Assembly: GCA_964458485.1 (NCBI GenBank)
Contig: CAYWJA010000002.1
Span: 37,004-101,003, forward strand
DNA length: 64,000 nt
Direction of reading: 5' to 3'
Origin: CAYWJA01 sp964458485
GTDB taxonomy: Bacteria; Patescibacteriota; Gracilibacteria; UM-FILTER-43-11
A program made the position numbers and the translations under genes. The notes under the pieces were generated by a model. The model was not told the origin of the DNA, searched no databases, and saw only the letters and a program-made list of their open reading frames with translations. Of this stretch, positions 1 through 7,559 are shown one piece after another; position 1 is the first letter of the stretch; every line of letters begins with the position of its first letter.

Positions 1-1068
1 ATTTATAATTTCGCTCATTTTTTTATCATTAATATGAGCCAGTTTTTTTGGTAGGTTAGATCCAAGTTCTAAATCCTCCTGATGATTTAAGACATTCAAA
101 AAGATTAAAAATTTGTTATTAGGTCCTTCGTTATATAATTGCAATTGCGAATGTTGATCTGTCGTGCCCATTGCATTTATTGGAGTTGGTCCGGTGCGTT
201 TATTTTTCCCAATACTTTCTGCGAGAAGCTGCCTATACCAATCTCCAAATCTAAATAATAAATTTGAGTAAGGCATCATAACGGTCATTGATTTTTTTCT
301 GCGTTTGTCTAAAAAGTATTGTAAAAAGGCCAAAATAAGGGCTGGATTATTTTCAGGTTTTGATTTTTTAATGAATTCTCTCATTTTTTTTGCCCCCCTT
401 AGTACTCCGTTTATATCCATGTTTGCAAGTGCTGCAGGTACTAATCCTACACTGGACAATACAGAAAAACGTCCGCCAACTTTTGAGGGCACTTCAAACA
501 TTGTTATTTTTTCTTTTTTCCCAATTGGTCTTAATTCACCCTTTTTAGCATCTGTAATAAAAACCATATGTTTTTGCCAATCCTCCTGCACTTTTACAAG
601 TTTTAATTTTATTAAATTAAAAAGTGCCATAGGCTCAACTGTACTGCCTGATTTTGAAATAACAATAAATAAACTTTTTTTAAGATCTATAGAGCCAAGT
701 AATTGTGTTATAAAGTTAGGATCAATATTATCGACAAAAAATAAATGAGGTTTTTCCTCTATATGGTGTAATGGCCCAAGTATTGCATTTCTCAAGGCAA
801 TTCCTCCAAGGGCAGATCCGCCAATTCCAAGTACTACAATATTTTCCCATTTATTTTTTTGGGTTTTTACAAATTTTTTAATCTTACGTACAAGTCCTGC
901 ATCATCCGGTAAATTTAAAAATGCAAACCCATATTTATTCTTTGATCTGAACACCTGTTTAACAAGTGGATTATATTTTTTTAGAGATTTCTCAAAAAAG
1001 CGCTTGCTTACGCCGTTTAACAGACCGACTTTATCACTCAACGCATTTTGATAATCAATTTGAATCAT
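1..1068 (-). CDS. pgi: Glucose-6-phosphate isomerase, partial (C-terminus outside window)
   Basis: Cytosolic glycolytic enzyme interconverting glucose 6-phosphate and fructose 6-phosphate. The minus strand is open from an ATG at 1066-1068 to the left edge (356 codons). Visible family motifs are VLGIGGSALGG (sugar-phosphate binding), FVDNIDP, the SIS-type phosphate-binding stretch VISKSGSTVEP, and VGGRFSVLSSVGL, the PGI signature region. Full PGIs are about 450-550 residues, so roughly the last 100 or more, including the C-terminal catalytic Lys, lie outside the window. No Shine-Dalgarno site is seen. The upstream region is filled with palindromic repeats. Identity is secure; the end is not visible. 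Confidence 0.93.
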   Translation of the reverse strand, partial: MIQIDYQNALSDKVGLLNGVSKRFFEKSLKKYNPLVKQVFRSKNKYGFAFLNLPDDAGLVRKIKKFVKTQKNKWENIVVLGIGGSALGGIALRNAILGPLHHIEEKPHLFFVDNIDPNFITQLLGSIDLKKSLFIVISKSGSTVEPMALFNLIKLKLVKVQEDWQKHMVFITDAKKGELRPIGKKEKITMFEVPSKVGGRFSVLSSVGLVPAALANMDINGVLRGAKKMREFIKKSKPENNPALILAFLQYFLDKRRKKSMTVMMPYSNLLFRFGDWYRQLLAESIGKNKRTGPTPINAMGTTDQHSQLQLYNEGPNNKFLIFLNVLNHQEDLELGSNLPKKLAHINDKKMSEIIN

Positions 1069-1426
1069 ATTTTTTTATTTTATTAAATTTATTGTACCCT
1101 ATTTTAACTCTAAATAAAATAAATTTGTTATACTGGATTCCCCTTTGTCATTCCCGCAAAGGCGGGAATCTAGTAATTGAGGGATTATATTATTATTCAT
1201 TTACTAATAAGCGATCACACTCCTTGTCATCCTGAATTTAGTTCAGGATCCATCGTTTACCGGCAAGCGGTGGATCCCGGATCAAGTCCGGGATGACAAA
1301 ATAGTAAATAGGATAATTAGCAAATTAGCCAAATAACCATAATATCATTATTCAGATTCCCGCCTTTGCGGGAATGACAAAGGGGAGAATACCCTTATAT
1401 ATATTTATTCAAATTTCTGAAATTAT
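1069..1426. repeat. Intergenic palindromic element cluster between ruvA and pgi
   Basis: No gene is seen here. An outer inverted pair (1143-1171 and 1354-1385), each arm itself a hairpin of the type gtcattcccgcaaaggcggg, encloses a different palindrome at 1223-1300 that begins tccttgtcatcctgaa and ends gggatgacaaaa. Members of the same family lie at 5226, 17833, 41697, 43199 and 63287. Confidence 0.8.
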
Positions 1427-1993
1427 TCAACCTTTTTTCAAAAAGTATTTAATAACATCTTCAGTTTCTGTGATTTCAGCAGGAGCATCTGCGAGTATTT
1501 TTATTACCTGGAATTTTTCGTAACCAAGTCCAACTAAAGCTTCTATAGCATCCTCATTGTAGGCGGATGTGACTGTTTGTTTTCCATCAATACTAATTGG
1601 TGTGATTTTGTTTTTCAGCTCAAGTATTAGCCGTTCAGCAGTCTTTTTGCCCAATCCTTTAATATTTGTTAAAAGGCCAGTATTACCATTTACAATTGCC
1701 TGTTGGGTCAGGTGTAATGGCGTAGAGAGAATATCCATTGTCATCTTTGGCCCGATGCCGGAAACACTGATTAGTTGTTTAAAAAACGTTAATTCTTCCT
1801 TTTTTAGAAATCCATATAACGAAATATCATCTTCCCGCACGGATGTGTGGATAAAAAGTTGGATTTTTTGATCAATTTTTGCATTTGAAATCAACTCTGT
1901 TGTTGCAGAGATATTATAACCAACACTTTGTGCAAGCACTACAAGTGTTTTTTCATCTTTGTCGACGATTAGTCCGTTTATATAGCCTATCAT
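1427..1993 (-). CDS. ruvA: Holliday junction branch migration protein RuvA
   Basis: RuvA tetramers bind the four-way DNA junction and load the RuvB motor in recombinational repair. The 188-residue protein starts MIGYINGLIVDKDEKTL (OB-fold domain). It carries both helix-hairpin-helix motifs, VSGIGPKMTMDIL (about residues 77-90) and IKGLGKKTAERLI (about 110-123), and ends with the RuvB-contacting domain III (DAIEALVGLGYEKFQV). Length is normal to slightly short for the family (about 190-205). It is not next to ruvB, which lies at 21825-22859 on the same strand. ruvC is not in the window. The start lacks a Shine-Dalgarno site. Confidence 0.97.
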   Translation of the reverse strand: MIGYINGLIVDKDEKTLVVLAQSVGYNISATTELISNAKIDQKIQLFIHTSVREDDISLYGFLKKEELTFFKQLISVSGIGPKMTMDILSTPLHLTQQAIVNGNTGLLTNIKGLGKKTAERLILELKNKITPISIDGKQTVTSAYNEDAIEALVGLGYEKFQVIKILADAPAEITETEDVIKYFLKKG

Positions 1994-2051
1994 AATTTGA
2001 ATAATTTTATTTAGTACAATTATATGTCATAACGATACTATATAAAATTTA

Positions 2052-2160
2052 AATCTCAAGCCCAAAATCCAAAATAAATTCCAAATATCAATTTTAGATA
2101 TTGTAACTTGGTATTTAAATATTATTTTGGATTTTGGAATTGGCATTTGGTATTTGAGAC
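2052..2160. repeat. Word-repeat hairpin, copy 1 (AATCCAAA type)
   Basis: An imperfect hairpin about 105 bp long. The left arm repeats words such as aatccaaaataaattccaaa and the right arm their complement (attttggattttggaattgg). Clearly related copies occupy the next two intergenic spaces at 3957-4069 and 4758-4880. Confidence 0.75.
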
Positions 2161-2165
2161 AAAGA

Positions 2166-2195
2166 TTGGCTTTTTAGAGAGAGATATGCTATAAT
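2166..2195 (+). promoter_or_regulatory. Promoter of the M23 peptidase gene, apparently leaderless
   Basis: TTGGCT at 2166-2171 and an extended -10 TGCTATAAT (TATAAT at 2190-2195), spacer 18. The expected transcription start, about 7 nt downstream, falls on the ATG at 2202, so the mRNA would have little or no leader. Confidence 0.65.
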
Positions 2196-2201
2196 ATAAA
2201 G

Positions 2202-3920
2202 ATGAATTGTATCCAAATGATTAATAAATTCTTCAAAAAATATAAAAAGGCCGCGATTTTACTACTTATTTTAAATTTTTTATTTATAAGTAGTACTTTT
2301 GGGAGTGTAGCAACAGAAAATTCATTAAAAGAAGTAGATATATTTCCATTTGCAGATCCATCTGAGGAACGAGTTATCGATTACACAGAGAATTTATATG
2401 AAGTATCAGATGATGGAATGTATGATTCACAGGGTAATCGTATTCGTATTGTAGAAGAAACTGTTCCCGTTGATTCTGACACATCTGATGATGAGCAATT
2501 AAAAAAAGCAGCAAATGACAATGAAACTGGCTTATCAGATTATAGCGACAGTATTGTCGCCAACTGGGGAGATAAGCGCGCTTTTACACAATATCGCCTT
2601 AATGATATTAAAAGAAATTTAAAAGCGGAGATCAGTAATTACAGTAGTATAAAAAGGACAGTTGGCAATATTCAGAAACAATTTGAACCACTTCGCATGA
2701 AAATAGATGGGCTTAAGAGTCAGGTCGACCTTTTAAATAAACAATTACTTGAATCTAAAAATAAGATTAAAAATACAGAGCTTCAGATTGCGGAAAAACA
2801 AATTGATTTAAGAAAATTAATGAAAGAGCTGGAGAGTAAAAAAGTTCATTTTGAAATTCAAAAAGAAATAGCACTGGATTACATTACCTTAGTATACCGT
2901 GAGGAAGAAAAATTTTTGGATTATTACAATAGCGGGGCCAGTACATTAAAACTTCTATTGGCAAATAATAGTGTTAGTGAAAATTTATTAGGCCTTGAAT
3001 ATTCTAAAGTCCTAGAAGAAACAGGTCGTGAAGTTTTTTATGATTTATATAATAAAAAAACTGAGTTGGCAGACAGGCAGAAAAAAATTGAAGACCAGCA
3101 GGTAAAATTAAATCAACTTAATAAAGATTTATCTCAAGAGAAGCGCATTCTTGAAGAAGGAAAGAAAGCCAAGAAAGACTTATTAGATGCAACGGTTGGC
3201 AAAGAGGATGCTTATAGAAAATTATTAGAGCAATCTATTCAACAGCAATTAGAGTCTAGTATAGCTATTCAAAATATGAAAGATAGTGTTGAATTTATTG
3301 AGGGTAAGTTGAATATTTTAGATAGTTCAACTGAAAAGGTTGAGTCTATAAAGGGGAAGACAAAGACAGTTGAAAAGATAGTTATTGAATCTGAAATTAA
3401 GGAATTGGATAGTAAGATACAAAAAGAGTTTGAAATAGATTTAGACAAACAATTACAGGCAATAAAAAAGCCATTTATTTGGCCAGTTGCCCCTAGGGCC
3501 ATTACTGCTTATTTTCATGATCCTACGTATCCAAAAAGGTGGGGTGCTCATAATGCTATTGATATACGTGCAAAGCAGTTTACTACAATTATTGCACCGG
3601 CAAATGGTTATGTATTTCAAACTAAGGATAATGGCATGGGCTATAGTTATATTATTCTTGCACATAAAAATAAATTTGTAACAGTTTATGGGCATGTTTC
3701 AGAGATTATCGCAAAAGCAGGCACTACTGTTAAGCAGGGTGATATTATTGGTCTTTCTGGTGGTACTCCTGGCACAAAAGGTGCTGGATGGCAAACAACT
3801 GGTCCGCATTTGCACTTTGAAGTGTGGCATGAAGGGGAGCAGGTTGATCCTTTGAATTGGCTTGATGTTGATAGATTACCGGAGGAATATAGACCTGAAA
3901 AGGATATTGAGACTAAATGA
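2202..3920 (+). CDS. Coiled-coil M23 family peptidase (EnvC/NlpD-like murein hydrolase or activator)
   Basis: A secreted or membrane-tethered 572-residue protein. The N-terminus has a hydrophobic signal segment (KKAAILLLILNFLFISSTF, residues about 16-34). Residues about 140-410 are rich in heptad-like Lys/Glu/Leu/Gln and predict a long coiled coil. The C-terminal 140 residues are an M23 (LytM) domain with HNAIDIRA, which corresponds to the HxxxD metal-ligand motif, YGHVSEI and HLHFEVW. The Zn ligands therefore look intact, so it may be an active endopeptidase rather than only an EnvC-type activator. The order coiled coil then M23 matches EnvC-like cell-division hydrolase regulators. A second ATG at codon 6 is an alternative start. 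Confidence 0.9.
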   Translation: MNCIQMINKFFKKYKKAAILLLILNFLFISSTFGSVATENSLKEVDIFPFADPSEERVIDYTENLYEVSDDGMYDSQGNRIRIVEETVPVDSDTSDDEQLKKAANDNETGLSDYSDSIVANWGDKRAFTQYRLNDIKRNLKAEISNYSSIKRTVGNIQKQFEPLRMKIDGLKSQVDLLNKQLLESKNKIKNTELQIAEKQIDLRKLMKELESKKVHFEIQKEIALDYITLVYREEEKFLDYYNSGASTLKLLLANNSVSENLLGLEYSKVLEETGREVFYDLYNKKTELADRQKKIEDQQVKLNQLNKDLSQEKRILEEGKKAKKDLLDATVGKEDAYRKLLEQSIQQQLESSIAIQNMKDSVEFIEGKLNILDSSTEKVESIKGKTKTVEKIVIESEIKELDSKIQKEFEIDLDKQLQAIKKPFIWPVAPRAITAYFHDPTYPKRWGAHNAIDIRAKQFTTIIAPANGYVFQTKDNGMGYSYIILAHKNKFVTVYGHVSEIIAKAGTTVKQGDIIGLSGGTPGTKGAGWQTTGPHLHFEVWHEGEQVDPLNWLDVDRLPEEYRPEKDIETK

Positions 3921-3956
3921 TGTTTAATGCAATTATGTCTTAGTTTTGGCTTTTTA

Positions 3957-4069
3957 AATTCCAAATTCTAAGCTCGAAATCCAAAATAAATCTCAAATCT
4001 CAATTTTGAATATTGCAATTTGTTATTTTAATATTATTTTGAATTTTGGAATTGAGATTTGGAATTTAT
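3957..4069. repeat. Word-repeat hairpin, copy 2, running into the 3' end of rsmI
   Basis: A hairpin homologous to 2052-2160 (left arm ccaaaataaatctcaaatc, right arm attttggaattgagatttgg). The right arm runs past the rsmI stop and encodes the last ten or so residues of that protein (NSKSQFQNSK). Confidence 0.75.
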
Positions 4070-4726
4070 TAGCACTACATACTCCCCCCTAACCTTCCCA
4101 TCCGGCAGTTTGTTAGATATATCCTCCAATTTTCCTCTAAAAAACGTTTCATGAATTTTAGTAAGCTCCTTAGCTATTACAATTCTGGTTTTTCCATCTA
4201 AATATTTTTTTAGATCATCAATAGTCCTCATTAGTCTATGTGGGGATTCATAAAAAACAATTGTATATGGTATATGCGACAAAGATTTTAAAAGAGTTTG
4301 CCTTCCTTTTTTTACCGGCAGAAATCCAAGATATACAAATTTATCTGTTGGCAAGCCGGATGCGCATAGTGCTGCAGTTACTGCGCTTGGACCAGGAATT
4401 GGAATTACTTCAAAATCATTATCCAAAGCTTCCTTAATAAGCACGTAGCCAGGGTCTGAGATACCAGGTGTGCCAGCATCAGAAATCAGGGCAACATTAT
4501 TACCATTTTTTAAATAGTCAATTATTTTATTAACTTTTGCTCTGCCACTATGGCTATGGAAAGATACTAGTGGCCTTTTAATTTCATAATGATTTAAAAG
4601 TATTTTTGAATGCCTTGTGTCTTCACATGCAATAAGATCAACTGACTGTAGGGTTTTTATTGCCCTATTTGTTATATCATCTAGATTACCTATGGGGGTG
4701 GATACTATGTAAAGTTTCGCCTTCAT
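4034..4726 (-). CDS. rsmI: 16S rRNA (cytidine1402-2'-O)-methyltransferase RsmI
   Basis: SAM-dependent tetrapyrrole-methylase-fold enzyme that 2'-O-methylates C1402 in the ribosomal decoding centre. Diagnostic stretches are VSTPIGNLDDITNRA at the N-terminus, CEDTRHSKILL, ISDAGTPGISDPG and IPGPSAVTAALCASG. The protein has 230 residues against about 280 in E. coli, so the small C-terminal domain is missing, which is common in reduced versions. Its last ten or so residues (NSKSQFQNSK) are encoded by the intergenic repeat at 3957-4069. This suggests the original stop was lost or displaced by the element. Confidence 0.95.
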   Translation of the reverse strand: MKAKLYIVSTPIGNLDDITNRAIKTLQSVDLIACEDTRHSKILLNHYEIKRPLVSFHSHSGRAKVNKIIDYLKNGNNVALISDAGTPGISDPGYVLIKEALDNDFEVIPIPGPSAVTAALCASGLPTDKFVYLGFLPVKKGRQTLLKSLSHIPYTIVFYESPHRLMRTIDDLKKYLDGKTRIVIAKELTKIHETFFRGKLEDISNKLPDGKVRGEYVVLINSKSQFQNSK

Positions 4727-4757
4727 GATTTATTAGGGATTATTTCACTGGTTTATT

Positions 4758-4880
4758 GTTTAAAATTCTAAATTTCAAGCTCAAAATTCAAAATAAATTT
4801 CAATATATAAATTTTAATTTTTGGTTTTAGTAATTATAATTTGGGATTTATTTTGGTATTTGGATTTGGAATTTGAAATT
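4758..4880. repeat. Word-repeat hairpin, copy 3
   Basis: A third related hairpin (left arm caagctcaaaattcaaaata, right arm ggtatttggatttggaattt) fills the space between the HIT gene and rsmI. It is more diverged in the centre than copies 1 and 2. Confidence 0.7.
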
Positions 4881-5197
4881 TATGTCGAAGACATCAGATG
4901 TAGGTGTATATGAAAAATAATCTGTCCGCCCTTTTCACCTACATTAAATTGCAGCTTATATCCATCGAGACTTTTTTCTTTGGCAATTTTTTGTGCAACT
5001 AAAATCATTTTTCCGACTAAAATTTCATCAGCCTCATCTTCTTTCAAATCCTTGATTGTTGCTATGTGTTTTTTGGGAACAATTAGCATATGGATTTTTG
5101 CCTGTGGGTATTTATCGTTAAATGCAACGATTTCATCATCTTCATAAACGAAATCGCTAGGAATTTCTTTATTTATTATTTGGCAGAATAGGCACAT
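4880..5197 (-). CDS. HIT family nucleotide-binding hydrolase
   Basis: A 105-residue histidine-triad protein, probably a purine nucleoside phosphoramidase or dinucleotide hydrolase (HinT-like) in the cytosol. It begins MCLFCQIINKEIPS, the usual zinc-binding HinT N-terminus, and ends with GGQIIFHIHLHLMSS, which contains the HxHxHxx catalytic triad. Length and order match HinT (about 110 residues). It is separated from rsmI by a repeat hairpin and from the DsbA-like gene by a palindromic element, so co-transcription is uncertain. The substrate cannot be told from sequence. Confidence 0.94.
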   Translation of the reverse strand: MCLFCQIINKEIPSDFVYEDDEIVAFNDKYPQAKIHMLIVPKKHIATIKDLKEDEADEILVGKMILVAQKIAKEKSLDGYKLQFNVGEKGGQIIFHIHLHLMSST

Positions 5198-5225
5198 ATC
5201 TATTAGTTTTTAATTTATAATTTTC

Positions 5226-5311
5226 CTTTTGTCATCTCGACTACAATGGAGAGATCCCTTCGCATATCAGTTTAGCCAAGGGATTTCTCCACAGGGTCGA
5301 AATGACAAAGG
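5226..5311. repeat. TTTGTCAT-type palindromic element
   Basis: An inverted repeat of about 85 bp, from ttttgtcatctcgac to gtcgaaatgacaaag, with the inner arms gagatccctt and aagggatttctcc. It shares ends and layout with the element at 41697-41782. Confidence 0.75.
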
Positions 5312-5313
5312 TA

Positions 5314-5979
5314 TTAAATTGAACCTGGTTTTATAACATTAGATCCACTTGTCCTCCGGTTCTTCCTTATCTGTTCAATTATCCGTTCAATATTCTCAAA
5401 AGGCTGATTTCCGATCAAACGATACTCATTAATTATAATAGATGGCCAAATGGTTATTTTTTTTTCTAGTACATACTGTAAATCTTTTTCTATGTTTATT
5501 TTATGTACCTCCTCCTTTATGCATTCATCAATTGCCTTTGCTTTTAGCTCTAATTCTTTTGCAAACTGAAAAAATGATTTTTTATTTAATTCTTTTTTAT
5601 TTTTATGCATTTTAAAATGCATATCCCAGAATTTTCCTTGGTCCGATGCGCATTTTAAACTCAATGCAGATTTATAATAAAGTTCATTTGTAGTATCCGG
5701 AATATAATAAAGCCTCAACTCAATATCATCTGCCTCTTTTGCAAGATTTTTTATTTTAGGTAGTGTATTGAATGTAAACTCCGTACATTTCTTACATGTA
5801 AAATTTTCAAAAATTTCAATTTTTATTGATGTGGATACATTTGTTTTATCTTCTTTTAGTATACTTTTAAAATTTGGAATATTAGGATTATCGACAACCT
5901 CAACTGATTGATTGTTATATCCAATTAGCACCATGAATGCCAAGATAACACTGATGAATGATGAAGAGTATAATTTCAT
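5314..5979 (-). CDS. DsbA-like thioredoxin-fold protein, probably exported
   Basis: A 221-residue protein with an N-terminal hydrophobic segment (SSSFISVILAFMVLIGY), probably a signal anchor. A thioredoxin fold follows, with the active-site motif CKKC inside FENFTCKKCTEF (about residue 60). The middle region (KFWDMHFKMHKNKKEL, FAKELELKAKAIDECI) resembles the helical insertion of DsbA-type oxidoreductases, and TIWPSIIINEY supplies the cis-Pro loop region. Role inferred: disulfide formation or exchange outside the membrane. Its ATG overlaps the TGA of the upstream IspE-like gene (ATGA), so the two are probably co-translated. Other DsbA/CcdA-type genes in the window are at 29310, 45600 and 46224. 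Confidence 0.82.
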   Translation of the reverse strand: MKLYSSSFISVILAFMVLIGYNNQSVEVVDNPNIPNFKSILKEDKTNVSTSIKIEIFENFTCKKCTEFTFNTLPKIKNLAKEADDIELRLYYIPDTTNELYYKSALSLKCASDQGKFWDMHFKMHKNKKELNKKSFFQFAKELELKAKAIDECIKEEVHKINIEKDLQYVLEKKITIWPSIIINEYRLIGNQPFENIERIIEQIRKNRRTSGSNVIKPGSI

Positions 5980-6662
5980 ATGGTTATATTATCACAAGTT
6001 TTACCAATCCAAATAAAATCTATTTTATTTTTGATAATTTTTTTTATTTGCTTAATATCAATAGCTTCCTCTGAGTATCCAACTATAACAGATCCTATAT
6101 CATTTAATCCAACTTGTTTTAAATTAAATTTATTTAATGTTTTTATTATCTCTGTTATATCTGGAAAATGTCTCATGACAGTTGTCTTAGATTTGGTCCA
6201 ATCTTTATTAATTTTAATATATTTAGGCCGTACTAAAATTATCTTTCCTTTATCAAATTTATTAGCTTTGAAGTAAAATTTTAAAATTTTTGTCAGTATA
6301 GGATCAATAGATTTAACAATTTTTAATAATTCTTTTTGTCCTAAATTAAATTTCCATAATTTATTTAGCCCAATTAGCACACTCGCTGCATTGCTAACTT
6401 GAGAATTTAATCCACTAAATGTTGGAACATTTTTTTGAATATTTATAGTAACTCCGAATTTGTTTGGTCTCATTTTTTGCAGGGCTGATGCAATTTTGTA
6501 AACAGAATTGTTGTCATTTGTAGGAATTTTATAACCTTTAGTTTTATTAATTTGAATTTTACGTTCATTTATTTTTTTAAGTTCAATAATGTCGTATAAA
6601 TTTACGGGTATTATTTTATCGCCTAATTGTATCAGGGTGGGGGATTTTATTATCACATTCAT
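5976..6662 (-). CDS. GHMP-kinase-family protein, degenerate IspE-like
   Basis: Resembles 4-diphosphocytidyl-2-C-methylerythritol kinase (MEP isoprenoid pathway). It has an SVYKIASAL helix, then IQKNVPTFSGL...NAASVLIGLNKLW, which aligns with the IspE pattern KxIPxxAGLGGGSSDAAxxLxxLNxLW, and later GKIILVRPKYIKINKDW. However, the ATP-binding glycine loop reads GLNSQVSNAA instead of GLGGGSSDAA, the GADVPF stretch is absent and the C-terminal glycine motif is not recognisable. It may be a fast-evolving or inactive kinase. I chose the ATG at 6662: the 11 codons upstream of it (from 6695) lie in a repeat of the word tttggaaac-type also found upstream of dusB. Confidence 0.6.
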   Translation of the reverse strand: MNVIIKSPTLIQLGDKIIPVNLYDIIELKKINERKIQINKTKGYKIPTNDNNSVYKIASALQKMRPNKFGVTINIQKNVPTFSGLNSQVSNAASVLIGLNKLWKFNLGQKELLKIVKSIDPILTKILKFYFKANKFDKGKIILVRPKYIKINKDWTKSKTTVMRHFPDITEIIKTLNKFNLKQVGLNDIGSVIVGYSEEAIDIKQIKKIIKNKIDFIWIGKTCDNITI

Positions 6663-6710
6663 ATTGTAACCAAATTGTTTCCAAATGGTAACCAAATTGT
6701 TTCTGTAACA
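6663..6710. repeat. Short direct word repeats upstream of IspE-like gene
   Basis: Plus strand shows caaattgtttccaaatggta followed by accaaattgtttc. The same word family (gtttccaaat, gttcccaaat) is upstream of dusB at 44325-44399. Confidence 0.6.
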
Positions 6711-6824
6711 AATTTATAGTAATGGTGTATAAAAATATGTAACTTAATCATTAATTTTGAATAAGATGAAAACAAATAGACTAAAAGTCAGACATTATGC
6801 TAAAATAATTTTGCTCGTTTTTTG

Positions 6825-6853
6825 TTGATAAAATTATAAAAAAATGATATAAT
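6825..6853 (+). promoter_or_regulatory. Promoter of 6860 gene, apparently leaderless
   Basis: TTGATA at 6825-6830, spacer 17, extended -10 TGATATAAT with TATAAT at 6848-6853. Six nucleotides separate the -10 from the ATG at 6860, so transcription should start at the start codon. Confidence 0.7.
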
Positions 6854-6859
6854 TATACG

Positions 6860-7420
6860 ATGGCTAAGTTGAATAAAAATACAGAGGCCAAACAACCAAA
6901 AAAGACCGTTACTAAATCGGTTGAGGATCTTATAAATAAAAAAAAGTCTGAAAAAGAATCTGGGGCATCTGAATCTGCTGCGGCAAAAATGCAAGATACA
7001 AAGGAGGATGTTGATGTTATTGTTGGAATGGAAAAGCCTAGTGAAAAGATATCTGAGAGGGCAGGAGAGAAAGGTGAGGGCAAGGGTTCTTCTGGTGCAC
7101 AGGCTAAACAATCAGATGATGATCAAACTGCTCAGGTTCAGATAAAGCAATATGATTTCCCTTCAGATGCAGTTATGATAAAGAAGATCCGTACTGCAAT
7201 TAATACACAAATCAAAGAAGAATGGAAAAAGGCTGCAAAATATCAAGGTAAATTAAGTAATGGCAGTGCGGCGAAATATACCAAGGCAATTGCCAAAATA
7301 CGTGCTTTAAAACAGATACTTTCCACTTTATTTACATCGGCAGCAGGATTTTTAAAGGAAATGTACACTAAATATTTTATGCCGAATGGGAAGAGGAGGA
7401 GGGTGGAGGATGTTACCTAG
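6860..7420 (+). CDS. Hypothetical protein, disordered Lys/Glu-rich N-terminus with helical C-terminus
   Basis: I do not recognise this 186-residue protein. Residues 1-100 are low-complexity and charged (KKKSEKESGASESAAAK, GEKGEGKGSSGAQ), probably unstructured. Residues about 105-175 look like two or three amphipathic helices (MIKKIRTAINTQIKEEWKK, YTKAIAKIRALKQILSTL), ending in a basic tail GKRRRV. No signal peptide or membrane segment is seen. It is convergent with the giant gene at 7560 and separated from it by a word-repeat hairpin. A clear leaderless promoter supports expression. Function unknown. Confidence 0.7.
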   Translation: MAKLNKNTEAKQPKKTVTKSVEDLINKKKSEKESGASESAAAKMQDTKEDVDVIVGMEKPSEKISERAGEKGEGKGSSGAQAKQSDDDQTAQVQIKQYDFPSDAVMIKKIRTAINTQIKEEWKKAAKYQGKLSNGSAAKYTKAIAKIRALKQILSTLFTSAAGFLKEMYTKYFMPNGKRRRVEDVT

Positions 7421-7559
7421 TAAGACCTCCAAACGTCCAGATGTTCAAACTTACAAACACTAGCTAATTAATTAAAATAAGGTTTGTTAGTTTGTCATGT
7501 TTGTGATTTGGTATTTGTTTGTACGTTTGGCAATTTGGAAGTCTGGATTTCTTATAAAA
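7421..7559. repeat. Word-repeat hairpin (AAACGTCCA type) between convergent genes
   Basis: Left arm cctccaaacgtccagatgtt..., centre actagctaattaattaaaat, right arm gtacgtttggcaatttggaa. The same centre and words recur at 16265-16432. Its position between convergent genes would suit a bidirectional terminator, but no clear T-run is seen. Confidence 0.7.

Noticed and set aside
305..748. Plus-strand open frame of 147 codons
   Set aside because: It lies opposite pgi, whose motifs are clear on the minus strand; the predicted protein is only a hydrophobic shadow.
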